Origin: DATAEE01 sp036258175
Lineage (GTDB): Bacteria; Acidobacteriota; Vicinamibacteria; Vicinamibacterales; 2-12-FULL-66-21
DNA length: 64,000 bases
Assembly (NCBI GenBank): GCA_036258175.1
Contig: DATAEE010000273.1
Coordinates: 16,763 to 80,762 of the forward strand
Direction: 5' to 3'
Below the pieces are notes generated by a model. The model was given only the letters and a program-made list of their open reading frames with translations, ran no database searches and was not told the DNA's origin. Shown here one piece after another: positions 45,506-53,865 of this stretch. Within the stretch, counting starts at the first letter, position 1. Each line of letters opens with the position of its first letter. Made by a program: the position numbers and the translations under genes.

Positions 45506-46663
45506 GTGAAGCGCCTGCGGATCGGGGTGTTGTACGGAGGACGATCGGGCGAGCACGAAGTATCGCTCGCCTCGGCGGCAGCTGTCTTCGCGAACCTCGA
45601 TCGCGCGCAGTACGAGCCGGTTCCGATCCGGATCGAGAAGGATGGCCGCTGGACGCTCGCCGACAAACCGCCGCTCGCCTCGTCGGCGGCCGAAGTGATC
45701 GAGCACGCCCGGTCGGAAGCGGCGCGGCCGATCCGCGGCGGGCGCGAAGTGCATCTCGTCCCGTGTCCGGGCGACGAAACGATGATTGCGATCGATCGCG
45801 GCGCGGAAACGAGCGTCGGCCCGCGCGCGGCGATCACCGGCCTGTCGCTCGACGTGCTGTTTCCCGTCCTCCATGGCCCATTTGGCGAAGACGGTACGGT
45901 CCAGGGCCTGCTCGAGCTCGCTGGCGTGCCGTACGTGGGGGCGGGCGTGCTGGCGTCAGCCGTCGGCATGGACAAGGGCATTGCGAAGACGCTCTTTGCG
46001 GCGCGCGGCTTGCTGGTCGGTCCCTACGATGTCGTTCTGCGCAGCGAGTGGATGCGCGATCCATCGGGCGTCGGCAGCCGCCTTATCACCCGGCTCGGGT
46101 TGCCGCTGTTCGTGAAGCCCGCGAACCTCGGATCAAGCGTTGGCATCTCGAAAGTCAAGGAGGCCTCAGCACTCGCCGCCGCCATGGATCTCGCGGCCGA
46201 GTTCGATCGCCGCATCGTCGTCGAGGCGGCGATCCCGGATGCGCGGGAGATCGAATGTGCGGTTCTGGGCAACGACGCGCCGGAAGCGTCCGTACCCGGC
46301 GAGATCATCCCGTCCCGCGAGTTCTACGACTACGAGGCGAAATACCTGGATGCGAAGTCCGAGTCGGTGATCCCGGCCGACCTCGAACCGGCGCTGGCCG
46401 ACACGATCCGCCGCCAATCGATCGAAGCCTTCCGCTCGATCGATTGCGCAGGCATGGCGCGGGTCGACTTCCTCGTCGCTCGGGGGGACGCCCGGATTTA
46501 CATCAACGAGGTGAACACGATCCCCGGCTTCACCACGATCAGCATGTATTCCAAGATGTGGGAAGCAACAGGACTCCCCTACCCGGCGCTGCTCGACCGG
46601 CTGATCAAGCTGGCAGTCGAGCGGCACGCGGAGAAACAGCAACTCAGGACCAGCGTTACATGA
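45506..46663 (+). CDS. ddl: D-alanine--D-alanine ligase
   Basis: A 385-residue ATP-grasp enzyme that makes D-Ala-D-Ala for peptidoglycan. 'IGVLYGGRSGEHEVSLASA' opens the N-terminal domain; 'VLHGPFGEDGTVQGLLELAGVPYVGAGV', 'LFVKPANLGSSVGISKV' and 'IYINEVNTIPGFTTISMYSKMWEATG' match the Ddl signatures including the magnesium ligands. Start is GTG 45506. The TGA overlaps the ATG of the TPR gene by 4 bases. Confidence 0.96.
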   Translation: MKRLRIGVLYGGRSGEHEVSLASAAAVFANLDRAQYEPVPIRIEKDGRWTLADKPPLASSAAEVIEHARSEAARPIRGGREVHLVPCPGDETMIAIDRGAETSVGPRAAITGLSLDVLFPVLHGPFGEDGTVQGLLELAGVPYVGAGVLASAVGMDKGIAKTLFAARGLLVGPYDVVLRSEWMRDPSGVGSRLITRLGLPLFVKPANLGSSVGISKVKEASALAAAMDLAAEFDRRIVVEAAIPDAREIECAVLGNDAPEASVPGEIIPSREFYDYEAKYLDAKSESVIPADLEPALADTIRRQSIEAFRSIDCAGMARVDFLVARGDARIYINEVNTIPGFTTISMYSKMWEATGLPYPALLDRLIKLAVERHAEKQQLRTSVT

Positions 46664-48231
46664 GCGCCGCGCGCGCGCTCGCGGCGTCAGTCGCAGCGCT
46701 CGCCCTTGCCACGACGGCAGCTTTTCCTGAGCCACGTGGCCGCCGGCTCCGCGGATCCGACAGCCTCGCACGCGCCTACGACGCCATCCTGAACGCACGG
46801 TTCGAAAGCGCAGCGTCGGAATTGGAGCGCGCGTGCCCACTGAAGCCGCTTCGGCGCAGCGACGGCGTGGCGCCGGTGGAGGCCTGCGACGTCCTTCGCG
46901 CAACGGCGGTCTGGTGGCGCATCCAGCTCGATCCACACAGCCTCGCGCTCGATCCGAAGTTCGAGGAGCTCGCAGAAGAGGCGATCGAAGGCGCGGAAGC
47001 CTGGACGGAGCGCGATCCGATGGACGCGGAGGCCTGGTTCTATCTGGGCGGCGCATATGCGGCGCGCGCGCAGTGGCGCGTCCTCCGCCAAGAACGATTC
47101 GCCGCGGCGCGCGACGGCAAACGAATTAAGGAGGCGCTCGATCGAGCGCTGGCCCTGGATCCGCAGCTCGCCGATGCGTATTTCGGTCTTGGACTTTACA
47201 AGTATTACGCCGACGTCGCTCCCTCGATGGCGAAGCTCCTCCGCTGGTTCCTTCTTCTGCCCGGCGGTGACAGGGAGGAAGGGCTGACGGCGATGCTCAA
47301 GGTGCGCGACGCCGGCGAGCTCCTGCAAGGCGAAGCGGACTACCAACTTCACCTCATTTATCTTTGGTACGAGGAGCGCGCCGATCTGGCGCTGGACCGC
47401 CTCGAAACGCTCCAGGCCAGGTATCCTGCGAACCCGCATTTTTCAACCCAGATTGCCGAGGTCCACGAGGTCTATTTCCACGACGTGCCAGCCAGCCTGG
47501 CCGCGTATCGCGCCCTGCTCGCCGCCGCGCGCGAAAAACGCGTGATGATGCCGCAACTGGCTGCTGCCCAGGCCCGGCTGAGCATCGCGAAGCACCTCGA
47601 AACGCTTCACGAGTCCGATCGTGCGATCGAGCAGCTGCGGTCGGTTCTTGCGGCGCGGCCCGACGCGCCCTTCGGCGTCGTCTCGGAGGCGAACCTGAGG
47701 CTCGGTCAGTCATACGACCGGCTCGGAATGCAGACGCAGGCGATCGCAGCGTTCAACGCGGCGCTCGACGCGGCGCCCGCGGGCGATCCGCACCGAATCC
47801 GGCCGCGCGCGAAGAGCGCGCTCGGACGCCGGACGCCGGCGCGTGAGGGCGAAGCGTATCGGCTCTCGCTCGAAGGCTGGCGAGCCTTCGAGCGGGGCGA
47901 GACGGCCGCGGCGGCTGCGACCCTCGGACGATCGCTGCGCCTCGTGCCGACCGATTTCGTCGCGCGCGCCCGCTACGGTCACGTCCTGTCGGCGCGCCGT
48001 CAGGACACGCTCGCGCTCGCGGAGATTGACCGCGCGCTCGCCGCGCGCACCGACGCGCCGCCGAGCCTCGTCGCCGCTGCGTACCTCGACGCCGGTGCCA
48101 TCCACGAGCGCGCGGGACGCCGCACGGCCGCGATCGCGACGTATCGCCTCGCCTCGGAGGTCTTCGGCAGCGGCGCCGACGCGCGCGACGCTGCCACACG
48201 CGCGCTCGCGCGACTCACGACGACACCGTAG
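46660..48231 (+). CDS. Exported TPR-like repeat protein
   Basis: A 523-residue Ala/Arg/Glu-rich protein. Residues 1-22 look like a signal peptide ('ALAASVAALALATTAAFPE'). The remainder is helical repeats: 'MDAEAWFYLGGAYAARAQW', 'LALDPQLADAYFGLGLYKYYADVAP', 'VSEANLRLGQSYDRLGMQTQAIAAFNAAL' and 'GWRAFERGETAAAAATLGRSLRL'. Such proteins act as scaffolds; the partner is unknown. It begins in the ddl stop codon (ATGA) and is followed by a non-coding stretch leading to the micro-genes. Confidence 0.78.
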   Translation: MSAARALAASVAALALATTAAFPEPRGRRLRGSDSLARAYDAILNARFESAASELERACPLKPLRRSDGVAPVEACDVLRATAVWWRIQLDPHSLALDPKFEELAEEAIEGAEAWTERDPMDAEAWFYLGGAYAARAQWRVLRQERFAAARDGKRIKEALDRALALDPQLADAYFGLGLYKYYADVAPSMAKLLRWFLLLPGGDREEGLTAMLKVRDAGELLQGEADYQLHLIYLWYEERADLALDRLETLQARYPANPHFSTQIAEVHEVYFHDVPASLAAYRALLAAAREKRVMMPQLAAAQARLSIAKHLETLHESDRAIEQLRSVLAARPDAPFGVVSEANLRLGQSYDRLGMQTQAIAAFNAALDAAPAGDPHRIRPRAKSALGRRTPAREGEAYRLSLEGWRAFERGETAAAAATLGRSLRLVPTDFVARARYGHVLSARRQDTLALAEIDRALAARTDAPPSLVAAAYLDAGAIHERAGRRTAAIATYRLASEVFGSGADARDAATRALARLTTTP

Positions 48232-48339
48232 TGACAGGAACGCGCACGCGCGCGTCGTGTCATCGACCGATGCACCTCGATGCGCGTCGAAAAGTCGATC
48301 GTACGGCGTCGATATTTTGACTTTTTGGGCACTTTGTGC

Positions 48340-48367
48340 TTGACAGTGATTTTTTCTCATGCACAAT
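48340..48367 (+). promoter_or_regulatory. Consensus-like promoter upstream of the Lys/Gly micro-gene
   Basis: TTGACA (48340-48345, perfect -35), 16 bases, CACAAT (48362-48367, four of six). Transcription would start near 48374, giving an 85-90-base leader ending in the ribosome site AGGAGG. The region 48290-48370 is notably T-rich compared with its surroundings. Confidence 0.55.
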
Positions 48368-48461
48368 CTACATCTTGTGTGACGGTGGATCGCTCAGCCC
48401 ACCTGTAGTTTTCGTCGATCGCGCGGCAACTTTGCTGAGCTCCCGGACTCCAGGAGGAAGA

Positions 48462-48512
48462 ATGGCGAAGAAGGGCGGTAAAGGCGGGAAGAAGGGCGGC
48501 AAGAAGCGCTAG
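48462..48512 (+). CDS. Micro-gene for a 16-residue Lys/Gly/Arg peptide (copy 1)
   Basis: ATG to TAG encodes MAKKGGKGGKKGGKKR: seven Lys, six Gly, one Arg, one Ala, giving a charge near +8. AGGAGG (48452-48457) stands at ideal distance from the ATG. A consensus -35 lies upstream, and a strong intrinsic terminator follows 18 bases after the stop. A near-identical second copy with the same signals is 235 bases downstream. That arrangement argues for real translation despite the tiny size. The peptide could bind nucleic acid or membranes; I recognise no described family. Confidence 0.65.
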   Translation: MAKKGGKGGKKGGKKR

Positions 48513-48530
48513 GTTCCCGTCAGCCGGTTC

Positions 48531-48567
48531 GGGGGTGTCAGTTCGAACGACACCCCCAAAATTTTTT
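48531..48567 (+). terminator. Intrinsic terminator after micro-gene copy 1
   Basis: GGGGGTGTC (48531-48539), a loop AGTTCGAAC that can itself pair (GTTCGAAC), GACACCCCC (48549-48557), then AAAATTTTTT. Nine perfect pairs and a six-T run make it one of the strongest terminators here. Confidence 0.9.
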
Positions 48568-48747
48568 CAGCTGCGGATCTCTTACCTGCGAGTACCGGCG
48601 AGCCTGAGGTTGGTTCCCAGCGCGTGTGAGAGTTACCCAACGAAGTGAGGGCGCCGCAGGCGCTCCCTGGCGTGCCGGGAGGCAGCGGCGAGCGATGCGG
48701 TAGGGCCCTCGCGATCGAACACCCGAGTGAAGGGGGGGATACGAGTA

Positions 48748-48795
48748 ATGGCCAAGAAGGGCGGCGGGAAGAAAAAGGGCGGCAAGAAGCGGTAA
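48748..48795 (+). CDS. Micro-gene for a 15-residue Lys/Gly/Arg peptide (copy 2)
   Basis: ATG to TAA encodes MAKKGGGKKKGGKKR, differing from copy 1 by a short internal change. A purine-rich ribosome site (AAGGGGGGGAT, 48730-48740) precedes it and a strong intrinsic terminator follows 24 bases later. The 180-base region between terminator 1 and this start holds GC-rich inverted words (GGCGCCGCAGGCGC around 48650; GTGCCGGGAGGCA near 48672) and could be a structured leader; no clear -10 is seen. Confidence 0.62.
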   Translation: MAKKGGGKKKGGKKR

Positions 48796-48819
48796 GCCGT
48801 CACCCCGCTGAGAGAGAAA

Positions 48820-48849
48820 GGGGGCGCAATCGCCCCCTTTTTCCTTTTT
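48820..48849 (+). terminator. Intrinsic terminator after micro-gene copy 2
   Basis: GGGGGCG (48820-48826), loop CAAT, CGCCCCC (48831-48837), followed by TTTTTCCTTTTT. On the plus strand it ends copy 2; read on the minus strand it would lack a T-run, so it does not serve the convergent gene. Confidence 0.9.
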
Positions 48850-48850
48850 A

Positions 48851-48880
48851 GCCGCAGATCAGCGCAGATTCACGCAGATC
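48851..48880. repeat. CGCAGAT tandem repeat, three units
   Basis: GCCGCAGATC AGCGCAGATT CACGCAGATC: three units of about 10-11 bases built on CGCAGAT. It sits between the micro-gene terminator and the stop of the HEAT-cyclophilin gene. Related words occur at 52861-52934 and 57521-57543, always in intergenic DNA. Confidence 0.7.
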
Positions 48881-48888
48881 GATTCTTC

Positions 48889-51051
48889 TTAAGGCGTCAG
48901 CTTGATCCCATCCCACACGCGCACGCGCTGAATCACATCCCACTGCTGCAGGCGATCCACCACGTCCATTCCCGCCACGACATGACCGACGACTGGATAC
49001 CGGCCGTCGAGGTGCGGTTGCGGTGAGTGTGCAACGAAGAACTGACTTCCCCCGGTATCTCTCCAGTCGAGCGCCATGCCAACCGTGCCCCGAAGATACG
49101 GCCGCGGCGTCAGCTCGTCCCGGATCGTGAACCCCGGCCCGCCTTCGCCGTCGCCGCGCGGATCGCCTCCTTGCGCGACGAAGTTCGGGACGATCCGGTG
49201 AAACGGCAGTCCCGTAAAGAATCCGCGGCGCGCCAGGGCGATCAGCTGTTGAGCCGTGAGCGGTGCGTCGTTCACGGCCAGCTCGATTTCGACGGTCCCC
49301 TTCGCCGTTTCGACATACAGATGTGGCGAGAACGGCGGGGCGATCAGCTCGTTCGAGCTGTAGGGTACGGGGGGTGGCTGCGCCGGCGCTGGACGGACTG
49401 CTGCCGGTGACGCCGATGCGGCGTCAATCCCGCGTAGGAGCTCCAGGGCGCGAAGACGGACCGCCCACTCCCGATCGGCACATGCTTCTTTGAGGACCGG
49501 AACTGCCTGCGAGCGCGAGCTCGCGGCGAGCGCGCCGAGCGCCGCTGCGCGAGCAAGGTATGTCGTGTCGCCGCTCCATGCCCGGTACGCGCCCGCAAGC
49601 GCCGGCGCGTGCCGTTCCGCTTTCAGTTCCCCCAACAGCCGCGCTGCCGTCATGCGCACCACGACGTCGGGGTCTTTGAGGTGATCGACCAGCGTCTTCT
49701 CCAGCTCCGGGGCATCTTTGAACTGAGCGAGTGCCGTCAAGACCGCGGGCACGACGCGGCGGTCATCGTCCACCAGCATCGGCATCAGCCTCGGTACGGC
49801 GTCGGCGGCGGGCAATCCTCCTACTGCGGCGGCGAGCGCAGCGCGCACGCTCCAATGCGGATCCGGGTCGAGGCCGGACATGAGCAATAGAAACTCTTCG
49901 GCATCGAGCTGAGCGATCGCCCGAAGAGCCGCAGATCGCATCGATGGCCAGGGATCAGCAATCTGATCGAACAGCAGGCCGCGCGATGCCGGAAGGCGAA
50001 GCGCGCCGAGCGCGGTCACCGCTTCCAGACGCACGTTTGGATCGATTTCGACGCGCGGGACCAGCGCCTCGAGCGCAGCGGCCGCCCGTTCTCCACCAAT
50101 CTGTCCGAGCGACCGCACTGCCGAGGGCGCAACCAGGGCATCGAGCTTCGCAGGATCGACAAGCGGAATGAGCGCATCGGCGGCGCCGTCTGGTTTCACC
50201 AGTCCGAGTCCGCGCGCCGCAAACGCGGTCGTGTACCGGCCGGGGCCCTGTACGAGATCGAGTAGCGCCTGACCGGCGCGCGGGTCTTCGATTCGTTGCA
50301 GCGCGTAAGCAATCGGCCACCAGCGACTGACCGGCCGGCCGTCGGCGCCGAGCACCGCCGCGGCGAGTGGCTCATACGCTTTCAACCGCACGAGCGCGTA
50401 CAAGCACAGCTGGAACGCCTCCGCTTCGGGCGGCGGCGGAGCGTTCGGCTTCTCCGCGCCGTCGATGTCCGGTCCGATTTCCGCGATTTTCCCGGCCGCC
50501 ACGGCCTCTTTCGCGAGCGCGCCAATCGCGGGCGCGGCCGATGCATCGCCGATGAGACCCAGTGCCTCCGCGGCGCGACCCCGCACGAGCCAGTCAGGAT
50601 CAGCGAGCGCCTTCGTCAACGGAGCGACAGCGCTACGATCGCCGATCAACCCCAACCCGAACGCGGCGATCTGACGAACATCGGCCAGCGGATCCGCGAG
50701 GGCGCCGATGAGCGGCCCGCTTCCTTCGGCAAGGCCAACACGGCCGATCGCCAGCGCGGCCCGATATCGAACCCGCGGCTCCGTGTCCGTGACGAGCTGC
50801 CGGAGATCGCCGACGGGAGGCGGAGGCGGCGCGGCGGTTTTCGACGACTTCGCTGGTTTCGCGGCAGGCGGTGGAGCGTCAGGCACGGGCAGCTCGTCGC
50901 GGAGAACTCGGCGATCCTCGAGGCTGACGATCCAGCCGAGCTTCTGCTCGACCGACACCGTGGGCGGACGCGGAGGCGGCGCAGTGGCACACGCCGCCGC
51001 AAGGCTCGCGCACGCGAGCCAGAGGAAACGTCGGCTATTTGTCATGCGCAT
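48889..51051 (-). CDS. Lipoprotein with HEAT repeats fused to a cyclophilin-type peptidyl-prolyl isomerase
   Basis: A 720-residue protein. The N-terminus is a lipoprotein signal ('LWLACASLAAAC'). A Pro/Ala-rich linker leads into about ten HEAT/PBS-lyase-like helical repeats ('VRYRAALAIGRVGLAEGSGPLIGALADPLADVRQIAAFGLGLIGD'). The last 170 residues are a cyclophilin domain ('ETAKGTVEIELAVNDAPLTAQQLIALARRGFFTGLPFHRIVPNFVAQGGDPRGDGEGGPGFTI'), with the active-site Arg in 'FHRIVPNFVAQGG'. It probably helps fold exported proteins on a membrane surface. ATG 51051 overlaps the menC stop; ATG 51045 is equally possible. Confidence 0.87.
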   Translation of the reverse strand: MRMTNSRRFLWLACASLAAACATAPPPRPPTVSVEQKLGWIVSLEDRRVLRDELPVPDAPPPAAKPAKSSKTAAPPPPPVGDLRQLVTDTEPRVRYRAALAIGRVGLAEGSGPLIGALADPLADVRQIAAFGLGLIGDRSAVAPLTKALADPDWLVRGRAAEALGLIGDASAAPAIGALAKEAVAAGKIAEIGPDIDGAEKPNAPPPPEAEAFQLCLYALVRLKAYEPLAAAVLGADGRPVSRWWPIAYALQRIEDPRAGQALLDLVQGPGRYTTAFAARGLGLVKPDGAADALIPLVDPAKLDALVAPSAVRSLGQIGGERAAAALEALVPRVEIDPNVRLEAVTALGALRLPASRGLLFDQIADPWPSMRSAALRAIAQLDAEEFLLLMSGLDPDPHWSVRAALAAAVGGLPAADAVPRLMPMLVDDDRRVVPAVLTALAQFKDAPELEKTLVDHLKDPDVVVRMTAARLLGELKAERHAPALAGAYRAWSGDTTYLARAAALGALAASSRSQAVPVLKEACADREWAVRLRALELLRGIDAASASPAAVRPAPAQPPPVPYSSNELIAPPFSPHLYVETAKGTVEIELAVNDAPLTAQQLIALARRGFFTGLPFHRIVPNFVAQGGDPRGDGEGGPGFTIRDELTPRPYLRGTVGMALDWRDTGGSQFFVAHSPQPHLDGRYPVVGHVVAGMDVVDRLQQWDVIQRVRVWDGIKLTP

Positions 51052-52162
51052 CAATGACGGCCCGCCGCTCGGTGGCACGATCGATCCGATCCTGCACGAG
51101 CGTGACGCCGATGCCCGGCGCCTCGGGGACGGGAATCGTACCGTCCGGGCGGACTTCGATTGGCGGCTCGATGAGATCTGCCGCGTAGTAGCGCTTGCTC
51201 GCCGCGATGTCCCCCGGCAACGTGAAGTTCGGCAGCGTCGACAGATGGATGTTGTGGGCGCGGCCGACGCCGCTCTCGAGCATCCCGCCGTGCCACACCG
51301 GTATGCCGCGCGAAGCGCACAAATCGTGCAACCGGATGGATTCTGCATGGCCACCGACGCGACCGGGCTTGATGTTGATGATTCGACACGCGGATGCGTC
51401 GATCGCAGCCTCCGCCAGTTTCACCGTGTGAATCGACTCGTCCAGACAGATCGAGGTCCGGATCCGGCGCTGCAGCCGCGCATGATCCGCAACATCGTCA
51501 TACTCGAGCGGCTGCTCGATCATCATCAGGTCGAACTGGTCCAGGCGCGCCAGATGCTCGGCGTCGTCGATCGTATACGCGGCGTTCGCATCCACCATGA
51601 GCGGCACCGATCCGAAGCGGCGCCGAACCATGTCCGCTGCGTCGACGTCCCAACCCGGCTTCACCTTGATCTTGATGCGGCGGTATCCGGCGGCGAGTTC
51701 CGTCTCGACTTTTGCGACCAGCTGATCGAGCGAGTCCTGAATGCCGATCGAAACCCCCGATTCGATCTCGCTTCGCTTCCCACCGAGCGCCTGCGCCAGT
51801 GGAATACCCTGCTGCCGCGCGAAGAGATCCCACGCCGCCATCTCCACTGCAGCTTTCGCCATGTTGTGGCCGCGAATGGCTGCAAGCGCCGGGAAGATGT
51901 CTCGTGGATGCGCGAACGTCGCGCCGAGGACACGCGGCGCGACGAAGCAGCTGATGATGTGCCACGCGGTCTCGGTCGTTTCGCTGCTGTAGTACGGGTT
52001 GCCCTCCGCGACGCATTCGCCATATCCGGCGACGCCGTCGCCGTACGCGGTCACGAGGATGAACGTGCGATCGTGTATGCGCGCGAAACTCGTTTCGAAA
52101 AAGTGCACCAGTGGAAGCCGCAGCAGTCGCAGCTCGAGCCGATCGATCCTCACGGCGATCAT
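51035..52162 (-). CDS. menC: o-Succinylbenzoate synthase / N-acylamino acid racemase-type enolase-superfamily enzyme
   Basis: A 375-residue enolase-superfamily barrel. Catalytic Lys lies in 'RRIKIKVKPGWD', metal ligands in 'MVDANAAY', 'IEQPLEYDD' and 'ICLDESI', and the second Lys in 'NIKPGRVGG', with 'GGMLESGVGRAHN' closing the active site. This is the OSBS/NSAR subgroup; o-succinylbenzoate synthesis for menaquinone is the likeliest role, but NSAR activity often coexists and no other men genes are in view. It diverges from the deoxynucleoside kinase with 11 bases between starts. Confidence 0.87.
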   Translation of the reverse strand: MIAVRIDRLELRLLRLPLVHFFETSFARIHDRTFILVTAYGDGVAGYGECVAEGNPYYSSETTETAWHIISCFVAPRVLGATFAHPRDIFPALAAIRGHNMAKAAVEMAAWDLFARQQGIPLAQALGGKRSEIESGVSIGIQDSLDQLVAKVETELAAGYRRIKIKVKPGWDVDAADMVRRRFGSVPLMVDANAAYTIDDAEHLARLDQFDLMMIEQPLEYDDVADHARLQRRIRTSICLDESIHTVKLAEAAIDASACRIINIKPGRVGGHAESIRLHDLCASRGIPVWHGGMLESGVGRAHNIHLSTLPNFTLPGDIAASKRYYAADLIEPPIEVRPDGTIPVPEAPGIGVTLVQDRIDRATERRAVIDAHDK

Positions 52163-52173
52163 GCTACCTTAGT

Positions 52174-52818
52174 TTGCGCTTGGACTTCCGGTACATCGCC
52201 ATCGACGGGCCGATCGGCGTCGGTAAATCGTCGCTCGCCGAACGGCTCGGCGCACGGCTGGACGCGAACGTGGTCCTCGACGACGGCGAGAATCCTTTCC
52301 TGCAGGACTTCTACATGGGCCGCGCCGGAGCGGCGTTTCAGGCGCAGCTCTTTTCGCTCCTCAACCGACACCGTCAACAGACCGAGCTCCGTCAGGGCGA
52401 CCTGTTCGCGCAGACGACGATCAGCGACTACTTGTTCGACAAGGACAGGATTTACGCGCACCTCAATCTCGATGACAACGAGTTGTTCATTTATCAACGG
52501 CTCTACGACCTCGTCGCGGCCGACGTCATCACGCCCGACCTCGTTATCTATCTACAGGCGCCGACCGATGTGCTCCGCCGACGGCTGCGCGATCGCGCCC
52601 GCGCGAATCCCGAGGCGCCGCTGCTCGACGACGAATACGTCCGGGAGTTGAACGAGGCATTCAATCATTTCTTTTTTCACTATCAGGCGACGCCCCTACT
52701 CGTCATCGAGACATCACAGTTCGATTTGTCGTGGGGCGAAGAAGCGCTCGACGATCTCGTCAAGCAGCTTCGCGGCATGGGCCGGGGCACGAGGTACTAC
52801 GTGCCACGGATCAAGTAG
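52174..52818 (+). CDS. Deoxynucleoside kinase (dAdo/dGuo kinase family)
   Basis: About 214 residues. The P-loop is 'IAIDGPIGVGKSSLAERLGARLDA'; 'ENPFLQDFYMGRAGAAFQAQLFSLLNRHRQQ' is typical of bacterial deoxyadenosine/deoxyguanosine kinases, and 'YLQAPTDVLRRRLRDRAR' supplies the lid. It phosphorylates salvaged deoxynucleosides. No ATG is available in frame before the P-loop; TTG at 52174 or 52180 must be used, and the next residues ('DFRYIAIDGPIG') match the family start. Stand-alone gene followed by a repeat region. Confidence 0.85.
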   Translation: MRLDFRYIAIDGPIGVGKSSLAERLGARLDANVVLDDGENPFLQDFYMGRAGAAFQAQLFSLLNRHRQQTELRQGDLFAQTTISDYLFDKDRIYAHLNLDDNELFIYQRLYDLVAADVITPDLVIYLQAPTDVLRRRLRDRARANPEAPLLDDEYVRELNEAFNHFFFHYQATPLLVIETSQFDLSWGEEALDDLVKQLRGMGRGTRYYVPRIK

Positions 52819-52860
52819 TGTCACGCCGTCGGATAGCTTTTTCGGCCGGTCCGGGTTCTC

Positions 52861-52934
52861 GCGTGAATCTTCGGTCGTCTGCGGCTAAGTTAGTGGTCGG
52901 GAATGTGCGTGAATCTGCGTTCATCTGCGGCTAG
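52861..52934. repeat. Two direct copies of a GCGTGAATCTGCG...TCTGCGGCTA element
   Basis: Copy 1 at 52861-52889 and copy 2 at 52907-52934 share GCGTGAATCT and TCTGCGGCTA, with 17 bases between. Read on the minus strand they contain CGCAGAT units like those at 48851-48880. They fill most of the 129-base gap between the kinase and accD. Confidence 0.65.
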
Positions 52935-52947
52935 AATCTCCCGATAA

Positions 52948-53853
52948 GTGGCCTGGTTCAAGAAGGTCCGCAAGCCGATCGAAGGGCAGGGCGACAAACC
53001 CAGCCGCGTGCCGGAGGGGCTCTGGGTCAAGTGTCCGACCTGTTCGAAGATCCTCTACAACAAGGACCTCGCCGCCAGCCTGAGCGTCTGCCCGCATTGC
53101 GCCCATCACTTCCGGCTCACGGCCGCCGAACGTCTGCGGTCGATGTTCGACGATGAAACGTGGGAAGAGCACGATCCGGGACTGGTGTCGACCGACCCGC
53201 TCGGCTTCGTCGACACGAAGCCCTACCGCGCGCGCATCGAAGCGGGTATCGCCGCCACCGGTCTGAAGGACGCGGTCATCGTCGGGACTGGCCGGATCGA
53301 GGGAATCGAGACGGTCGTGGCGGCGATGGAGTACGGCTTCATCGGCGGCAGTATGGGCGTCGTCGTCGGCGAGAAGATCACGCGCGCCATCGAACGCGCG
53401 ATCGAGCGGCGCACGCCTCTCGTGATCGTCTCGTGCTCCGGCGGCGCGCGAATGATGGAGGGCACGCTCTCGCTGATGCAGATGGCAAAGATTGCTGCGG
53501 CACTCGCGCGGCTTGACCGTGCGAAGCTGCCGTACGTCTCGGTGCTGACGGATCCGACGACGGGCGGCGTGACGGCGAGCTTCGCGATGCTGGGCGACGT
53601 GAACATCGCGGAGCCGAAAGCGCTCATCGGCTTCGCCGGCCCGCGCGTGATCGAGCAGACGATTCGGCAGAAACTGCCGGAGGGGTTCCAGCGCAGCGAG
53701 TTCCTGCTCGAAAAGGGAATGATCGACGCGATTGTCGATCGCCGCGAGCTCAAGCCGACGATCGCGCGCGCGCTCCGCTTCGGCGGCGCCGTCGCGGCCG
53801 CACCGCCGGTTCCAGCCGCGGAACCGAGCGTCGTCCCGGTCACGCAGACCTGA
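52948..53853 (+). CDS. accD: Acetyl-CoA carboxylase carboxyltransferase subunit beta
   Basis: A 301-residue subunit that starts fatty-acid synthesis with AccA. The N-terminal zinc ribbon is 'CPTCSKILYNKDLAASLSVCPHC'. The carboxyltransferase domain has 'GGSMGVVVGEKITRAIERA', 'SCSGGARMMEGTLSLMQMAK' and 'TDPTTGGVTASFAMLGDVNIAEPKALIGFAGPRVIEQTI'. Start is GTG 52948. The TGA is followed in the same frame by the folC coding region, an arrangement discussed there. Confidence 0.96.
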   Translation: MAWFKKVRKPIEGQGDKPSRVPEGLWVKCPTCSKILYNKDLAASLSVCPHCAHHFRLTAAERLRSMFDDETWEEHDPGLVSTDPLGFVDTKPYRARIEAGIAATGLKDAVIVGTGRIEGIETVVAAMEYGFIGGSMGVVVGEKITRAIERAIERRTPLVIVSCSGGARMMEGTLSLMQMAKIAAALARLDRAKLPYVSVLTDPTTGGVTASFAMLGDVNIAEPKALIGFAGPRVIEQTIRQKLPEGFQRSEFLLEKGMIDAIVDRRELKPTIARALRFGGAVAAAPPVPAAEPSVVPVTQT

Positions 53854-53865
53854 TCGGCGGCGTCC

